Shown one piece after another: positions 36,781-45,219 of a stretch of 64,000 bases of DNA. Each line of letters begins with the position of its first letter. The stretch's first letter is position 1. The position numbers were made by a program, and so were the translations under genes. Source of the stretch: Planctomonas psychrotolerans (GTDB lineage Bacteria > Actinomycetota > Actinomycetes > Actinomycetales > Microbacteriaceae); assembly GCF_008642235.1 (NCBI RefSeq), contig NZ_SJEV01000001.1, positions 806,001-870,000 on the forward strand, written 5' to 3'. Below the pieces are notes generated by a model. It was not told the origin of the DNA. It was given only the letters and a program-made list of their open reading frames with translations, and made no database searches.

Positions 36781-37635
36781 ATGTGGTGGCAGGTGGGGGC
36801 GGGGGCCAGCGTTGTGACGACGCTGTGCTTGTTATTCATTTCGGGGTGGATCGTTCGGGGCATGATCCGGACCGGGCGGCAGTCGTCGAAGTGGCTGGGT
36901 GCCGCGACGGCTGCATTGTTCGCCGCCTGCGCGACGAGATTCGGGTACACGGCCTTCCAGCTGCTGTGGCCCGCCAGCGCGGACCACGACGAATCCGCCC
37001 GCCAGCTCTTCTCCGGGGCGGCCGCCGCTCTCCTGCAGGCGCTGGTGGCCGCCGTCGCCCTGCTCTATCTGGCCGGAGCTATGGTGAGTCGCAACTTCGC
37101 GCCGCTCTGGAGCGGTACGGAGCGCCTGCATCGCGCGTCGAGTGAAGCCGGCGAAGTGCTCATCGATCGTCTCACCGGTGTGCCGAACCGGACGGCGTAC
37201 ACGCGTTACGCGGAGTCGCTCGCCGATGACGAACGATGGATGATCGTGCTCTTCGTCGACCTCGGCGGTTTGAAGGAGTTCAACGACGAGTATGGTCGCG
37301 ACGCCGGTGACCGCCTGTTGCGCGACATGGCGCAGCGTCTCGCCGGGAGCCTCGGCAGCTCCGAGAAGCTCTTCCACCTCGGCGGTGACGAGTTCGCGAT
37401 CGTGGGTCTCGGTCACGACACCGCTCAAGCGGCCGGCCTCTACACTCGCACCGAGGCCCTGCTCGCTCGACCGATCGGCACGCGCAGCGGCGAGACCGTG
37501 GTGGTGTCCAGCCTCGGCGTCGCCACCGGGCACGCGAATGTGGGCGTCGATGGTCTGCTGCGTCGTGCGGACGCGTCGGTCTATCGCACCAAGAGCCTGC
37601 GCCGCCAGCCACCCGGCGTGCCCTCGCAGCGGTAG
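36781..37635 (+). CDS. Membrane GGDEF diguanylate cyclase
   Basis: 284 residues. Three predicted helices (about 3-27, 38-57, 75-103) followed by a GGDEF domain: LIDRLTGVPNRTAY, LFVDLGGLKEFND and intact HLGGDEFAIVG. No RxxD I-site precedes GGDEF, so it may lack product inhibition, unlike its divergent neighbour. ATG 36781 (MWWQVGAG) is chosen because the upstream 22 codons look non-coding. Confidence 0.85.
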   Translation: MWWQVGAGASVVTTLCLLFISGWIVRGMIRTGRQSSKWLGAATAALFAACATRFGYTAFQLLWPASADHDESARQLFSGAAAALLQALVAAVALLYLAGAMVSRNFAPLWSGTERLHRASSEAGEVLIDRLTGVPNRTAYTRYAESLADDERWMIVLFVDLGGLKEFNDEYGRDAGDRLLRDMAQRLAGSLGSSEKLFHLGGDEFAIVGLGHDTAQAAGLYTRTEALLARPIGTRSGETVVVSSLGVATGHANVGVDGLLRRADASVYRTKSLRRQPPGVPSQR

Positions 37636-37654
37636 CGAGGTAGCGGTAGCGGTA

Positions 37655-37682
37655 GCGAGCCGGTCGGCTACGGCCGGCTCGC
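37655..37682. terminator. Hairpin terminator between convergent genes
   Basis: GCGAGCCGG / CCGGCTCGC, 9-bp stem with a 10-nt loop, between the cyclase (plus) and the small acidic protein (minus). Preceded by a short GGTAGC tandem repeat (37631-37656). No T-tract, so efficiency is uncertain. Confidence 0.5.
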
Positions 37683-37725
37683 GGCGGACCGCCGGTGACC
37701 GCCGGTGGCGTGCGGTCGCCGGGGC

Positions 37726-37893
37726 CTAGAGCTGCCCGGAGTCGTCGCCTTCGGCCTGCGAGGGTCGGCCGGTGGGCTGAGGAGTGTGGTCCTCCGTGGA
37801 GGGCCCGTCCACGTCGTCACCCTCGGCCTGCGAGGGCTTGCCCACGGGTCCGGCCTCGTCGGGAAGGTCTGTGTTGTCGGTGTCGTGAGTCAT
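37726..37893 (-). CDS. Small acidic repeat protein (55 residues)
   Basis: A short frame with a near-perfect ribosome site (GAAGGAGG, 5 nt before ATG 37893). The product begins MTHDTDNTDLPDEAGP and contains the segment G[KR]PSQAEGDD twice (about residues 18-27 and 42-51). It is strongly acidic, has no Cys or membrane segment and is probably disordered. Similar small PSQAEG-containing proteins occur in actinobacteria without known function. Confidence 0.7.
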   Translation of the reverse strand: MTHDTDNTDLPDEAGPVGKPSQAEGDDVDGPSTEDHTPQPTGRPSQAEGDDSGQL

Positions 37894-37971
37894 CGGATCC
37901 TCCTTCGCGCAGCGACCGTTCGGTCGTGCACTGCCCGACCGTACTCGCCCCCTTCGCTCGAGGGACGGCCG

Positions 37972-38952
37972 TCACACGGGCGGGGTGGTCCGCCGACGGT
38001 CCCCGGCCTGCGCATCCGCCCACTCCCCCGCCACCGCCGGAGCCGACGGCGCCTCGACCGGCACCGCCTCGCGGGCGGTGAGGATGTGCTCGCGGTTCGC
38101 CATGCGCACCACCACCAGCGAGTAGACCACCATGATGAGCACGGTCGTGAGCAGGGCGAATGGGCTGCCGGAGTCGGCGTTCACGTCGACGATGTCGAAG
38201 GCACCGAGCAGGAAGAGCAGGGTGTTGTTGACGACGTGCGCGGCGATGGCGGCCTCCAGACCCCCGGTGCGCCAGGTGAGCCAGGCGGCGGTGACTCCGA
38301 AGACCGCGACGTCGGCGAGACCCCACACGTCGTAGTCGTGCCCGATCGCGAACAGCGGTACCGGCAACAGGATCGCCCAGGCGGGGTGCTTGAGCCAGCC
38401 CCCGATGAGCTGCATCAGGTAGCCGCGGAACACGTACTCCTCGGCCGTCGCCTGCAGTGGCGTCATGAGGACCGCGAGCACGACGAGGACCCAGGTGGTG
38501 GAGGTGATGACCGGCACCGGTAGGGGCTCGCCGAGCACCGGACCCACCACGGCGAAGGTCAATCCGAACACCACACCGAAGATGACGAGCGCGGGCATGG
38601 TGCACCGGAGCAGCCAGCGCCACCGGAGGTGACCGGCGACCGACGACAGCAGACCCATCGGGCGCGGTCCCATGATGAGCGTCGCCACGAGCACCGCGGG
38701 CAGCATCAGCGCCACCGAGCCGATCGCGAACAGGAACATCAGGGGATCGCTGAGGTCGATGTCGAGGGAGCCGAGGTCGTCGAGGAAGGTGCCGAAGACC
38801 GCCGGGAAGACGAATCCGAGCAGGATCAGGGTCACCGCGAACGCGAGCGAGAAGAACAGGTACAGCGCGAGGCCGATGAGCCCGGTGATCAGCGGTTTCC
38901 ACCAGCCATACTTCGGCCAGGAGCGAGCAAGGCGGGGGTATGCGAAGTCCAC
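37972..38952 (-). CDS. CPBP-family intramembrane metalloprotease (Abi-like)
   Basis: 326 residues, about eight helices. CPBP/Rce1 motifs: EEYVFRGYLMQ (EExxxR), a mid-protein FAIGHDYDVWG His motif and HVVNNTLLFLL. Predicted glutamic-type membrane endopeptidase; in bacteria linked to bacteriocin immunity or protein maturation, here unknown. GTG 38952 has no ribosome site. Divergent from a second CPBP gene. Confidence 0.85.
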   Translation of the reverse strand: MDFAYPRLARSWPKYGWWKPLITGLIGLALYLFFSLAFAVTLILLGFVFPAVFGTFLDDLGSLDIDLSDPLMFLFAIGSVALMLPAVLVATLIMGPRPMGLLSSVAGHLRWRWLLRCTMPALVIFGVVFGLTFAVVGPVLGEPLPVPVITSTTWVLVVLAVLMTPLQATAEEYVFRGYLMQLIGGWLKHPAWAILLPVPLFAIGHDYDVWGLADVAVFGVTAAWLTWRTGGLEAAIAAHVVNNTLLFLLGAFDIVDVNADSGSPFALLTTVLIMVVYSLVVVRMANREHILTAREAVPVEAPSAPAVAGEWADAQAGDRRRTTPPV

Positions 38953-39012
38953 GATGCAGAAGCCTATTGGTACATTTCGAACGTCGAATCAACGTCCGAT
39001 CGAAAGGCTGTC

Positions 39013-39969
39013 ATGCAGCGGTCCGCGTCCCGTCCGAGCCTCCGTCCCGTGCTTGTCTTCCTAGCGTTGGCCTACGGTCTGGCATGGCTGGTGGCGCTTC
39101 CGCTCTGGCTGAGTGACGGACTCGGCAATCCGCTGTTCGGCGTGCTCGCCATCGCGATCATGGCCACACCCGCGATCGCGGCTCTCGTCGTGGTGCGGTT
39201 CGTCGAGCGCCCGGTGTCGATCCCGCACGCCCTCGGTCTCGCGACCTACCGTCCGCTCGGCCGTTTCTTCTTCTTCCTCGCACTCGGACTGATCCTGCCG
39301 GTGCTCCTCGTGCTCGCCGCACTCGCCGTGGGAGCGTTCCTCGGCCTGTACCCGGCGGATGTGACGAACTTCTCCGCCTTCCGGGCCGTCGTCGCGCTGA
39401 ATGATCCCACCGGTACTGTGCTCGAGACGGTGCCTATCGGGGCGCTCGTGGCGGCGCAGTTCCTCAGCGTGCTGGCGGGCGCGCTCATCAACGTCGTGCC
39501 CGCGCTCGGGGAGGAGCTCGGTTGGCGGGGCTGGCTGCTCCCCCGGCTGCTCCCGTACGGCATGATTCCGGCGCTCGTCGTCTCGGGCGCGGCGTGGGGA
39601 CTCTGGCATGCGCCGCTCATCCTGCTCGGGTACAACTACCCGTTCGCGCCGGGGTGGCTGGGCCTTCTCGCCATGGTGGGCACGACGATGGTGCTCGGTA
39701 CCATCTTCGCGTGGATGCGGCTGCGTTCGAACTCGGTGTGGCCCGCGGCGCTGGCGCACGGCTCGCTCAACGCGGCGGCGGGGTTCAGCGTGGTGTTCGC
39801 CGCCGGCGGGGAACGCATCGACACGGTGAACGCCACCATCCTCGGGTGGTCGGGGTGGCTCGTGCCTCTCGTCGTCATCGCGGTGCTGTTCGCCACCGGG
39901 CAGTTCCGTGGTCGCGCGTACGATCCGGTGCTCGCGGTGGGGCCCCGTGCTGGTGCGGGTGCGGCGTAG
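39013..39969 (+). CDS. CPBP-family intramembrane metalloprotease
   Basis: 318 residues, eight or nine helices. Motifs GEELGWRGWLLPRLL (EExxxR), SGAAWGLWHAPLILLGYNYP and LAHGSLNAAAG place it in the CPBP family. GAAAGG sits 6 nt before ATG 39013. It differs clearly from the divergent CPBP neighbour, so the pair is not a recent duplication. The stop lies at the edge of a GC-rich tandem repeat tract. Confidence 0.87.
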   Translation: MQRSASRPSLRPVLVFLALAYGLAWLVALPLWLSDGLGNPLFGVLAIAIMATPAIAALVVVRFVERPVSIPHALGLATYRPLGRFFFFLALGLILPVLLVLAALAVGAFLGLYPADVTNFSAFRAVVALNDPTGTVLETVPIGALVAAQFLSVLAGALINVVPALGEELGWRGWLLPRLLPYGMIPALVVSGAAWGLWHAPLILLGYNYPFAPGWLGLLAMVGTTMVLGTIFAWMRLRSNSVWPAALAHGSLNAAAGFSVVFAAGGERIDTVNATILGWSGWLVPLVVIAVLFATGQFRGRAYDPVLAVGPRAGAGAA

Positions 39970-40190
39970 CGCGGCACTGCACGGCACCGCACTGGTGCGG
40001 CACGGGTGCGGCGTAGCGCGGCACGGCACGGCACGGCACGGCACGGGTGCGGGTGCGGGTGCGGGTGCGGCGTAGCGCGGCACAGCACGGCGCCGCACGG
40101 CCACGGTACCGCACGGCACCGCACGGGTGCGGGTGCGGGTGCGGCGTAGCACGGTGAGCACGCCGGCGCCGCACGGGAGGACGGCGACCC
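39952..40190. repeat. GC-rich tandem simple repeats (GTGCGG and CACGG units)
   Basis: Runs of GTGCGG (for example GGGTGCGGGTGCGGGTGCGG) alternate with CACGGCACGG tracts and the phrase GCGGCGTAGCGCGGCAC, which recurs at least three times. The array fills the convergent gap between the CPBP gene and mqo and slightly overlaps the CPBP stop. Probably slippage-prone satellite DNA. Confidence 0.75.
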
Positions 40191-40220
40191 GCCCGGGTGC
40201 CGACCTCCCGTCCTACTGGG

Positions 40221-41699
40221 TCAGCGGGCGATCTCCAGCGCGCGAGCGGTCTCCGCCATGACGGAGGCGGCTGTCCTCGGCTCGTCCGACAGCGGCGATC
40301 CGTAGTTCGGAATCATCCGCTTGAGCGGGCGGCGCCAGCCCTCGATGGAGTCGGGGAAGCAGCGCTGCAGCACGTCGAGCATGATCGGCACCGCCGTCGA
40401 TGCGCCGGGCGACGCACCGAGAAGGCCGGCGATGGAGCCGTCGGCCGACGCCACGACCTCGGTACCGAACTGCAGCACTCCGCCCTTCTTCTCATCCTTC
40501 TTCATCACCTGCACCCGCTGACCGGCGGTGATCTGGTACCAGTCCTCGGGGCGCGCGCTCGGCATGAATTCGAGCAGCGAGTCGAACTTGTCCGACTTCG
40601 ACGCGAGCACCTGTCCGACCAGGTAGCGGATGAGACCGAAGTTGTCCTTCGCCACGTTCAGCATGGGCAGGATGTTGTGCGGCCGGATCGAGGCGAAGAG
40701 GTCGAGGTTTGATCCGGTCTTCAGGAACTTGGGGCTGAAGCCCGCGTAGGGACCGAACATCAGCGACGCCTTGCCGTCGACGACTCGCTTGTCGAGGTGC
40801 GGCACCGACATGGGCGGTGATCCGACGGCCGCCTTGCCGTACACCTTCGCCTGGTGCCGGGCGACGATCTCCGGGTTGTCCGTGCGGAGGAACTGGCCGC
40901 TGATCGGGAAGCCGCCGAAGCCCTTGATCTCGGAGATTCCGGCCTTCTGCAGCAGGTGCAGGGCACCACCTCCGGCACCGACGAACACGAACTTCGCCCG
41001 CACCGACTTCGGGGCCTGCCCCACGCGGTAGCGCAGGCCGATCTGCCAGGTCCCGTCGGAGCGGCGCTTCAGGCTGCGCACCTCGTGGTCGACGTTGAGA
41101 TTCGCCCCGTTGTCGACGAGGTAGTCGAACAGCCGGTGGGTCAGCGAGCCGAAGTCCACGTCGGTGCCCTCGGCGAACCGAGTGGCCGCGACGTTCTCGT
41201 CCTTGTCACGGTGAAGCATGAGGAGCGGGGCCCAGGAGTGGATGACCTCCGGGTCCTCACTGAACTCCATCCCGGCAAAAAGCGGGTGGGCGGAGAGCGC
41301 CTCGTACCGACGGCGAAGGTAGTCCACGTTCTCGAGGCCGCGCACGAAGGTCATGTGCGGTGTGGGGTTGATGAACTCCTTGGGCTCCGGCAGCTCTCCG
41401 GATGCGACGAGGTGCGACCAGAACTGCCGCGAGAGCTGGAACTGCTCGTTGATCTTGACGGCGCTGGTGACGTCGATCGACCCGTTCTTCTCCGGGGTGT
41501 AGTTGAGTTCGCACAGCGCCGCGTGGCCGGTTCCCGCGTTGTTCCACGGGTTCGAGCTCTCCTCCCCCACGTTCGAGAGTCTTTCGTAGATCTCGATCGA
41601 CCAATCCGGCTCGAGCTGCTTGATCAGGGTTCCGAGGGTGGCGCTCATGACGCCACCGCCGATCAGCACGACGTCGACGGGCTTCTGGGATGAACTCAC
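40221..41699 (-). CDS. mqo: Malate:quinone oxidoreductase
   Basis: 492 residues, normal length. N-terminal FAD-binding VDVVLIGGGVMSATLGTLIKQL, then NNAGTGHAALCELNYTP, and a C-terminal FAD motif region GLLGASPGASTAVPIMLDVL. Peripheral membrane flavoprotein that oxidises malate and reduces the quinone pool, replacing or aiding malate dehydrogenase in the TCA cycle. GTG 41699 follows TAAACT by 7 nt with GGAGG in between, so it is probably (near-)leaderless. Confidence 0.95.
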   Translation of the reverse strand: MSSSQKPVDVVLIGGGVMSATLGTLIKQLEPDWSIEIYERLSNVGEESSNPWNNAGTGHAALCELNYTPEKNGSIDVTSAVKINEQFQLSRQFWSHLVASGELPEPKEFINPTPHMTFVRGLENVDYLRRRYEALSAHPLFAGMEFSEDPEVIHSWAPLLMLHRDKDENVAATRFAEGTDVDFGSLTHRLFDYLVDNGANLNVDHEVRSLKRRSDGTWQIGLRYRVGQAPKSVRAKFVFVGAGGGALHLLQKAGISEIKGFGGFPISGQFLRTDNPEIVARHQAKVYGKAAVGSPPMSVPHLDKRVVDGKASLMFGPYAGFSPKFLKTGSNLDLFASIRPHNILPMLNVAKDNFGLIRYLVGQVLASKSDKFDSLLEFMPSARPEDWYQITAGQRVQVMKKDEKKGGVLQFGTEVVASADGSIAGLLGASPGASTAVPIMLDVLQRCFPDSIEGWRRPLKRMIPNYGSPLSDEPRTAASVMAETARALEIAR

Positions 41700-41740
41700 A
41701 TCCTCCAGTTTACGTCCGGTCGCTGTGGCTGCTTCGCCGC

Positions 41741-42184
41741 TCAGGAGGGGTGGATGCGCTCGTACGTGTCGAGGAACCTGGCGACCGGAGTCGCGGCGAT
41801 CGTGCTGGCGATCAGGTCGAGGTCGAGGTCGTCGACCGAGCGGAATCGCAGGCAGCTCTTGCCCATGTTCAGGGCGCGGCCCGTGGAGGTCCATTCGGTA
41901 CGGAAGATGCGCTCCTCCGCGGAGTCGCCGGCGAGAGCCATCAGGTACAGCGAGCAGTAGTTCTTCTGTGCGGCGAGCGACACGAACGCGAGCGGCTGAC
42001 CGTTGTACGTGCGCGGATAGGTGGCGAGCGGCACCGACCAGGTCGGCATGCGCCACAACATCGACAACTCGTAACCATCGGGCATGGCGCTGTGCACGGT
42101 GTGGAAGACGGGGAGAACCTCGGCCCGCTTTGCCTCGGGCAGCCGATCGAGGTAGGCCGTCACGTCGTCGGGAACGGCTTCCAT
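41741..42184 (-). CDS. DUF1801 domain protein (YdhG-like)
   Basis: 147 residues. Opens VTAYLDRLPEAKRAEVLPVFHTVHSAMPDGYELSM, then FVSLAAQKNYCSLYL and MGKSCLRFRSVDDLDL, which is the DUF1801/YdhG pattern (small alpha-beta proteins, function unknown). ATG 42184 lies 8 nt after TACCCT, with no ribosome site. Just upstream is a hexanucleotide repeat. Confidence 0.8.
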   Translation of the reverse strand: MEAVPDDVTAYLDRLPEAKRAEVLPVFHTVHSAMPDGYELSMLWRMPTWSVPLATYPRTYNGQPLAFVSLAAQKNYCSLYLMALAGDSAEERIFRTEWTSTGRALNMGKSCLRFRSVDDLDLDLIASTIAATPVARFLDTYERIHPS

Positions 42185-42256
42185 ACTGCAGCAGGGTAGC
42201 GGCACCACATGGTCTTGCGGGATCCGATTCCCGCAGCTCGGGGTGGTGTGCAAGGT

Positions 42257-42344
42257 TCACCTGGACTGGGACTCGGACCTGGACTCGGACCTGGACCTGG
42301 ACCTGGACCGGGACTTGGACTCGGACTCGGACTCGGACCTGGAC
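42257..42344. repeat. Hexanucleotide tandem repeat (GGACYT/GGACTC)
   Basis: About 14 consecutive 6-nt units of GGACCT, GGACTC or close variants. In one frame they would encode Asp-Leu/Asp-Ser repeats and in another Ser-Pro/Gly-Pro, but no credible gene covers them. Lies in the roughly 290-bp gap between the DUF1801 gene and the HNH gene, which otherwise shows nothing. Confidence 0.75.
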
Positions 42345-42475
42345 TCCCCGCTCGAGTGTCACCGCCGTGTTCGCTCGAGCGTCCGCCGCGGCATTCATGC
42401 CGGTTCCGGCTGCACTCGTGGCGTTGCCCATCACTCGCGTCAAGTTGCCCAAGACTCGCATGAACCAACCGGTCG

Positions 42476-43933
42476 TCATGTGCGTTGATGTCGGGTTTGG
42501 ATGGTGTGGATGTCGGGGTTTCGGCTGGGCATCGGGATGTGTGCCTGTGTCGGGTCTACTGTCCGGGGTGGTCTGAGCCAGTAGTCGCCGTCGTGGCGGA
42601 GGATCTTCCAGTGGTTGTCGTGCACCAGGAGGTGGTGTCTTCGGCAGAGGAGTACCCCGTCGGCGATGTCGGTTTTTCCGTGTTCTTTCTTCCATTGGTT
42701 GATGTGGTGGGCTTCGCACCAGGATGGTGGCCGGTCGCAGGACGGGAACAAGCATCCGCCGTCGCGAACGGCCATTCCGACGCGTTGCCTGGGGGTGAAG
42801 AACCGGCGGGCCCGTCCCACGTTCACGCATTGCCCGGTGTCGTCGAACCCGACGGCTATTGCTCCGGTGTCGCAGAGGTGCCGTTCCACCGTGCGGAACG
42901 ACACCGGGTCGGGGTGACCCTCGATCCGCCCGTGACCTGCACGGTTGTGAAGGTGCGCGTCGGTGACGATGACCCTCACGGCGGGGCGGTGGTGTCCGAA
43001 AATGGTGCCGGGATCCGCGTCGACCGCGACGCGGATCATCTCCACCAACGCATCGGCTGCGATCTGCTCCGTCGACCGTTCATCATTCAGGAGCGCGTCG
43101 GCGGCGGCTTTCTCTTCCGGGTCCACCATCCGCGGACCACCCCGCCGGGGCGACAGGATCTGATCGATGGCGCCGGCGAGGATGGTGCCTTCTTCGGGTG
43201 CGAGTCGGAACTTCCCGCAGTACATGCCGGCACTGTCCCACCAGGTGCGCAGGGTCCGGTCGTCGCGGCGTTGCTTCTCGCGTCGGTCGATGCCGTCACT
43301 GTCCAGCTCGTCGCGGAGGTTCCGTGCCTTCCGGAACAACTGGTCCGGACTCAACCCCGTTCCGGACGTGATGAGCTCAGCGCACGCGGCGGTGAGCGCC
43401 ACAGCCGGGACTCCGGGACCGACGTCACCGAGCGCCCGCTGAATCGCGTGGAAGCAGTCCGACGACAGCACGCCCTCGGCCATGGCGGCAACCAGGGGCG
43501 CCTGCCATGGCGGCGCGATAGGAAAGGTGTGGTCTTCGGGAGTGTCGCTCCCATCCGCTCCATCCACAGTCGATTCCACGGATCCTGCGGTGAGGGTCTC
43601 GGCGGCTTCGGTTTCGGCGATGATCGTGCCCAGCCGGACCAACTTCACGGCTTCGGGACGGGACAGCTTGCCGATCGACTGGATCATCGCCTCCGGCGAC
43701 ACGAACCCCGCGCTCTGCGCCATCCCGCCATGTCCCGCTTCGGGTCGGGACCGGTGTGCGATCTCTCCGGCGATGAGGGCCGAGTACCGGTCCACGCACT
43801 GGCGCAGGACCGTGACCCGGTCCTGCGCACCCCGCAACTCCCCGTCCGGCAGCACCGCGACGTCGGCCGCGCAGTCACCGAGATCGGCGACTGCGTCCGC
43901 TGCGGTGCGGAGTCGGGTGGAGAGGAGGTCCAT
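42476..43933 (-). CDS. DUF222/HNH endonuclease (13E12-type)
   Basis: 485 residues. The N-terminal half is DUF222 (LSTRLRTAADAVADLG ... SPEAMIQSIGKLSRPEAVKLVRLG); near the C-terminus is an HNH domain CEAHHINQWKKEHGKTDIADGVLLCRRHH with metal-binding His/Cys pairs. These genes are multicopy in Microbacteriaceae and mycobacteria and are suspected mobile or selfish elements; activity unproven. ATG 43933 follows GACAAT by 7 nt. It borders the largest REP-like array. Confidence 0.88.
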   Translation of the reverse strand: MDLLSTRLRTAADAVADLGDCAADVAVLPDGELRGAQDRVTVLRQCVDRYSALIAGEIAHRSRPEAGHGGMAQSAGFVSPEAMIQSIGKLSRPEAVKLVRLGTIIAETEAAETLTAGSVESTVDGADGSDTPEDHTFPIAPPWQAPLVAAMAEGVLSSDCFHAIQRALGDVGPGVPAVALTAACAELITSGTGLSPDQLFRKARNLRDELDSDGIDRREKQRRDDRTLRTWWDSAGMYCGKFRLAPEEGTILAGAIDQILSPRRGGPRMVDPEEKAAADALLNDERSTEQIAADALVEMIRVAVDADPGTIFGHHRPAVRVIVTDAHLHNRAGHGRIEGHPDPVSFRTVERHLCDTGAIAVGFDDTGQCVNVGRARRFFTPRQRVGMAVRDGGCLFPSCDRPPSWCEAHHINQWKKEHGKTDIADGVLLCRRHHLLVHDNHWKILRHDGDYWLRPPRTVDPTQAHIPMPSRNPDIHTIQTRHQRT

Positions 43934-44029
43934 ACCACCTATTGTCCCAGCATCGAACACGTGTCTCAAGAGGTGGGTGCGAATGAGGATAAGTTCTTAT
44001 CCACAGGCGGGATGCGGGTGTGGGCGGGG

Positions 44030-44462
44030 TGCGTCCCTTCGACAGGCTCAGGGACCGTGCGGGGTGCGTCCCTTCGACAGGCTCAGGGACCGTGCGGGGT
44101 GCGTCCCTTCGACGGGCTCAGGGACCGTATGGTGCATCCCTTCGACGGGCTAGGAACCGTGCGGGGTTGCGTCCCTTCGACGGGCTCAGGAGCGTGAGGG
44201 TAACGTCCCTTCGACGGGCTCAGGGACCGTATGGTTCGACGGGCTCAGGAGCGTGAGGGTAACGTCCCTTCGACAGGCTCAGGGACCGTAATGGTGCATC
44301 CCTTCGACAGGCTCAGGGACCGTATGGTGCATCCCTTCGACAGGCCCAGGGACCGTATGGTGCATCCCTTCGACAGGCTCAGGGACCGTAATGGTGTGTC
44401 CCTTCGACAGGCTCAGGGACCGTAATGGTGCATCCCTTCGACAGGCTTAGGGACCGTGCGGG
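44030..44462. repeat. REP-like palindrome array 1 (about 13 copies)
   Basis: Core CCCTTCGACAGGCTCAGGG then ACCGT, repeated about every 31-36 bp, with variants (GACGGGCTC, one lacking its left half, AGGCCCAGG, AGGCTTAGG). CCCT and AGGG can pair as hairpin arms. Two eroded copies follow (44466-44525). Spacers are themselves repeated (GGTGCGT, ATGGTGCAT). It fills the divergent gap between the HNH gene and the 2H gene; apart from the array no gene is present. Confidence 0.9.
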
Positions 44463-44583
44463 GCGTGTCCTTCCGGCGGGCACAGCCACCGTAGGCGTGC
44501 GTCCCACTCGACAGAGTCGGGACCGCGTGGACACCGTCCGGCGCCCGGCGCAGGGCGCAGGGCGCAGGCATACAGTGGGGGCA

Positions 44584-45105
44584 ATGCACAGCATCGAACT
44601 GCTTTTCGACGACGAAACCGATGCCGCCGTACGCGCCGAATGGCGAGCGCTGGCCGAGTGCGACCTCCCGAGCCTCGAGCGCCACACCGGCGCGACCAAC
44701 CGCCCGCACGTCACCATGCTGGTGGCCGACAGCCTCGACACCGCAGATCTCGCCCCGCTCCGCGAGGCGGTCGGCACTCTTCCCCTGACCGTCTCACTCG
44801 GTGGCGTCGTGATCTTCGGCGCAGGTCGACGTGGGTTCGTTCTCGCCCGGCACATCATTGTGACTCGGGAACTCGCGGCCCTGCACCGTTCGATCCACAG
44901 CGCGGCGCTCGGCCTCGCCGAGGGCGTCGTCGACCTCACCCTCCCCGACCATTGGACGCCGCACGTCACCCTCGCGCGCCGCCTCACAGCCCCGCAGATC
45001 GGAGCGGCGCTGGAGGCGATCGGCGCGGCCGCACTTCCGCCGGGAATCGCGAGTGCGGCTCGGATCTGGGACGGGCTGGAGAAGACGGTCACCCCGCTGA
45101 CCTGA
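44584..45105 (+). CDS. 2'-5' RNA ligase family / 2H phosphoesterase
   Basis: 173 residues. Two HxT motifs, RPHVTML (about residue 41) and TPHVTLA (about 122), define the 2H phosphoesterase superfamily (cyclic phosphodiesterase or RNA ligase-like). Cytosolic; substrate unknown. ATG 44584 follows TACAGT by 7 nt, so the mRNA is probably leaderless, and this promoter lies just beyond the repeat array. Confidence 0.82.
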   Translation: MHSIELLFDDETDAAVRAEWRALAECDLPSLERHTGATNRPHVTMLVADSLDTADLAPLREAVGTLPLTVSLGGVVIFGAGRRGFVLARHIIVTRELAALHRSIHSAALGLAEGVVDLTLPDHWTPHVTLARRLTAPQIGAALEAIGAAALPPGIASAARIWDGLEKTVTPLT

Positions 45106-45219
45106 CGGAGCGGCCGGCAGGACGCCGACGGGTCGATGCCGACCGAACCCGACCGAACCTGGCCCGAACCCGGCCCGACCCGGCCCGACCCGGCCCTCGA
45201 TCGGTGTCGACCGAACCCG

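Noticed and set aside
42243-42488. Asp-Ser/Asp-Leu repeat protein on the plus strand
   Set aside because: Entirely produced by the hexanucleotide tandem repeat, without a ribosome site or conserved ends.
44030-44462. Possible CRISPR array (regular 31-36 bp period)
   Set aside because: The spacers are themselves repeated, the unit is an imperfect palindrome found at other loci and inside dnaX, and there are no cas genes.
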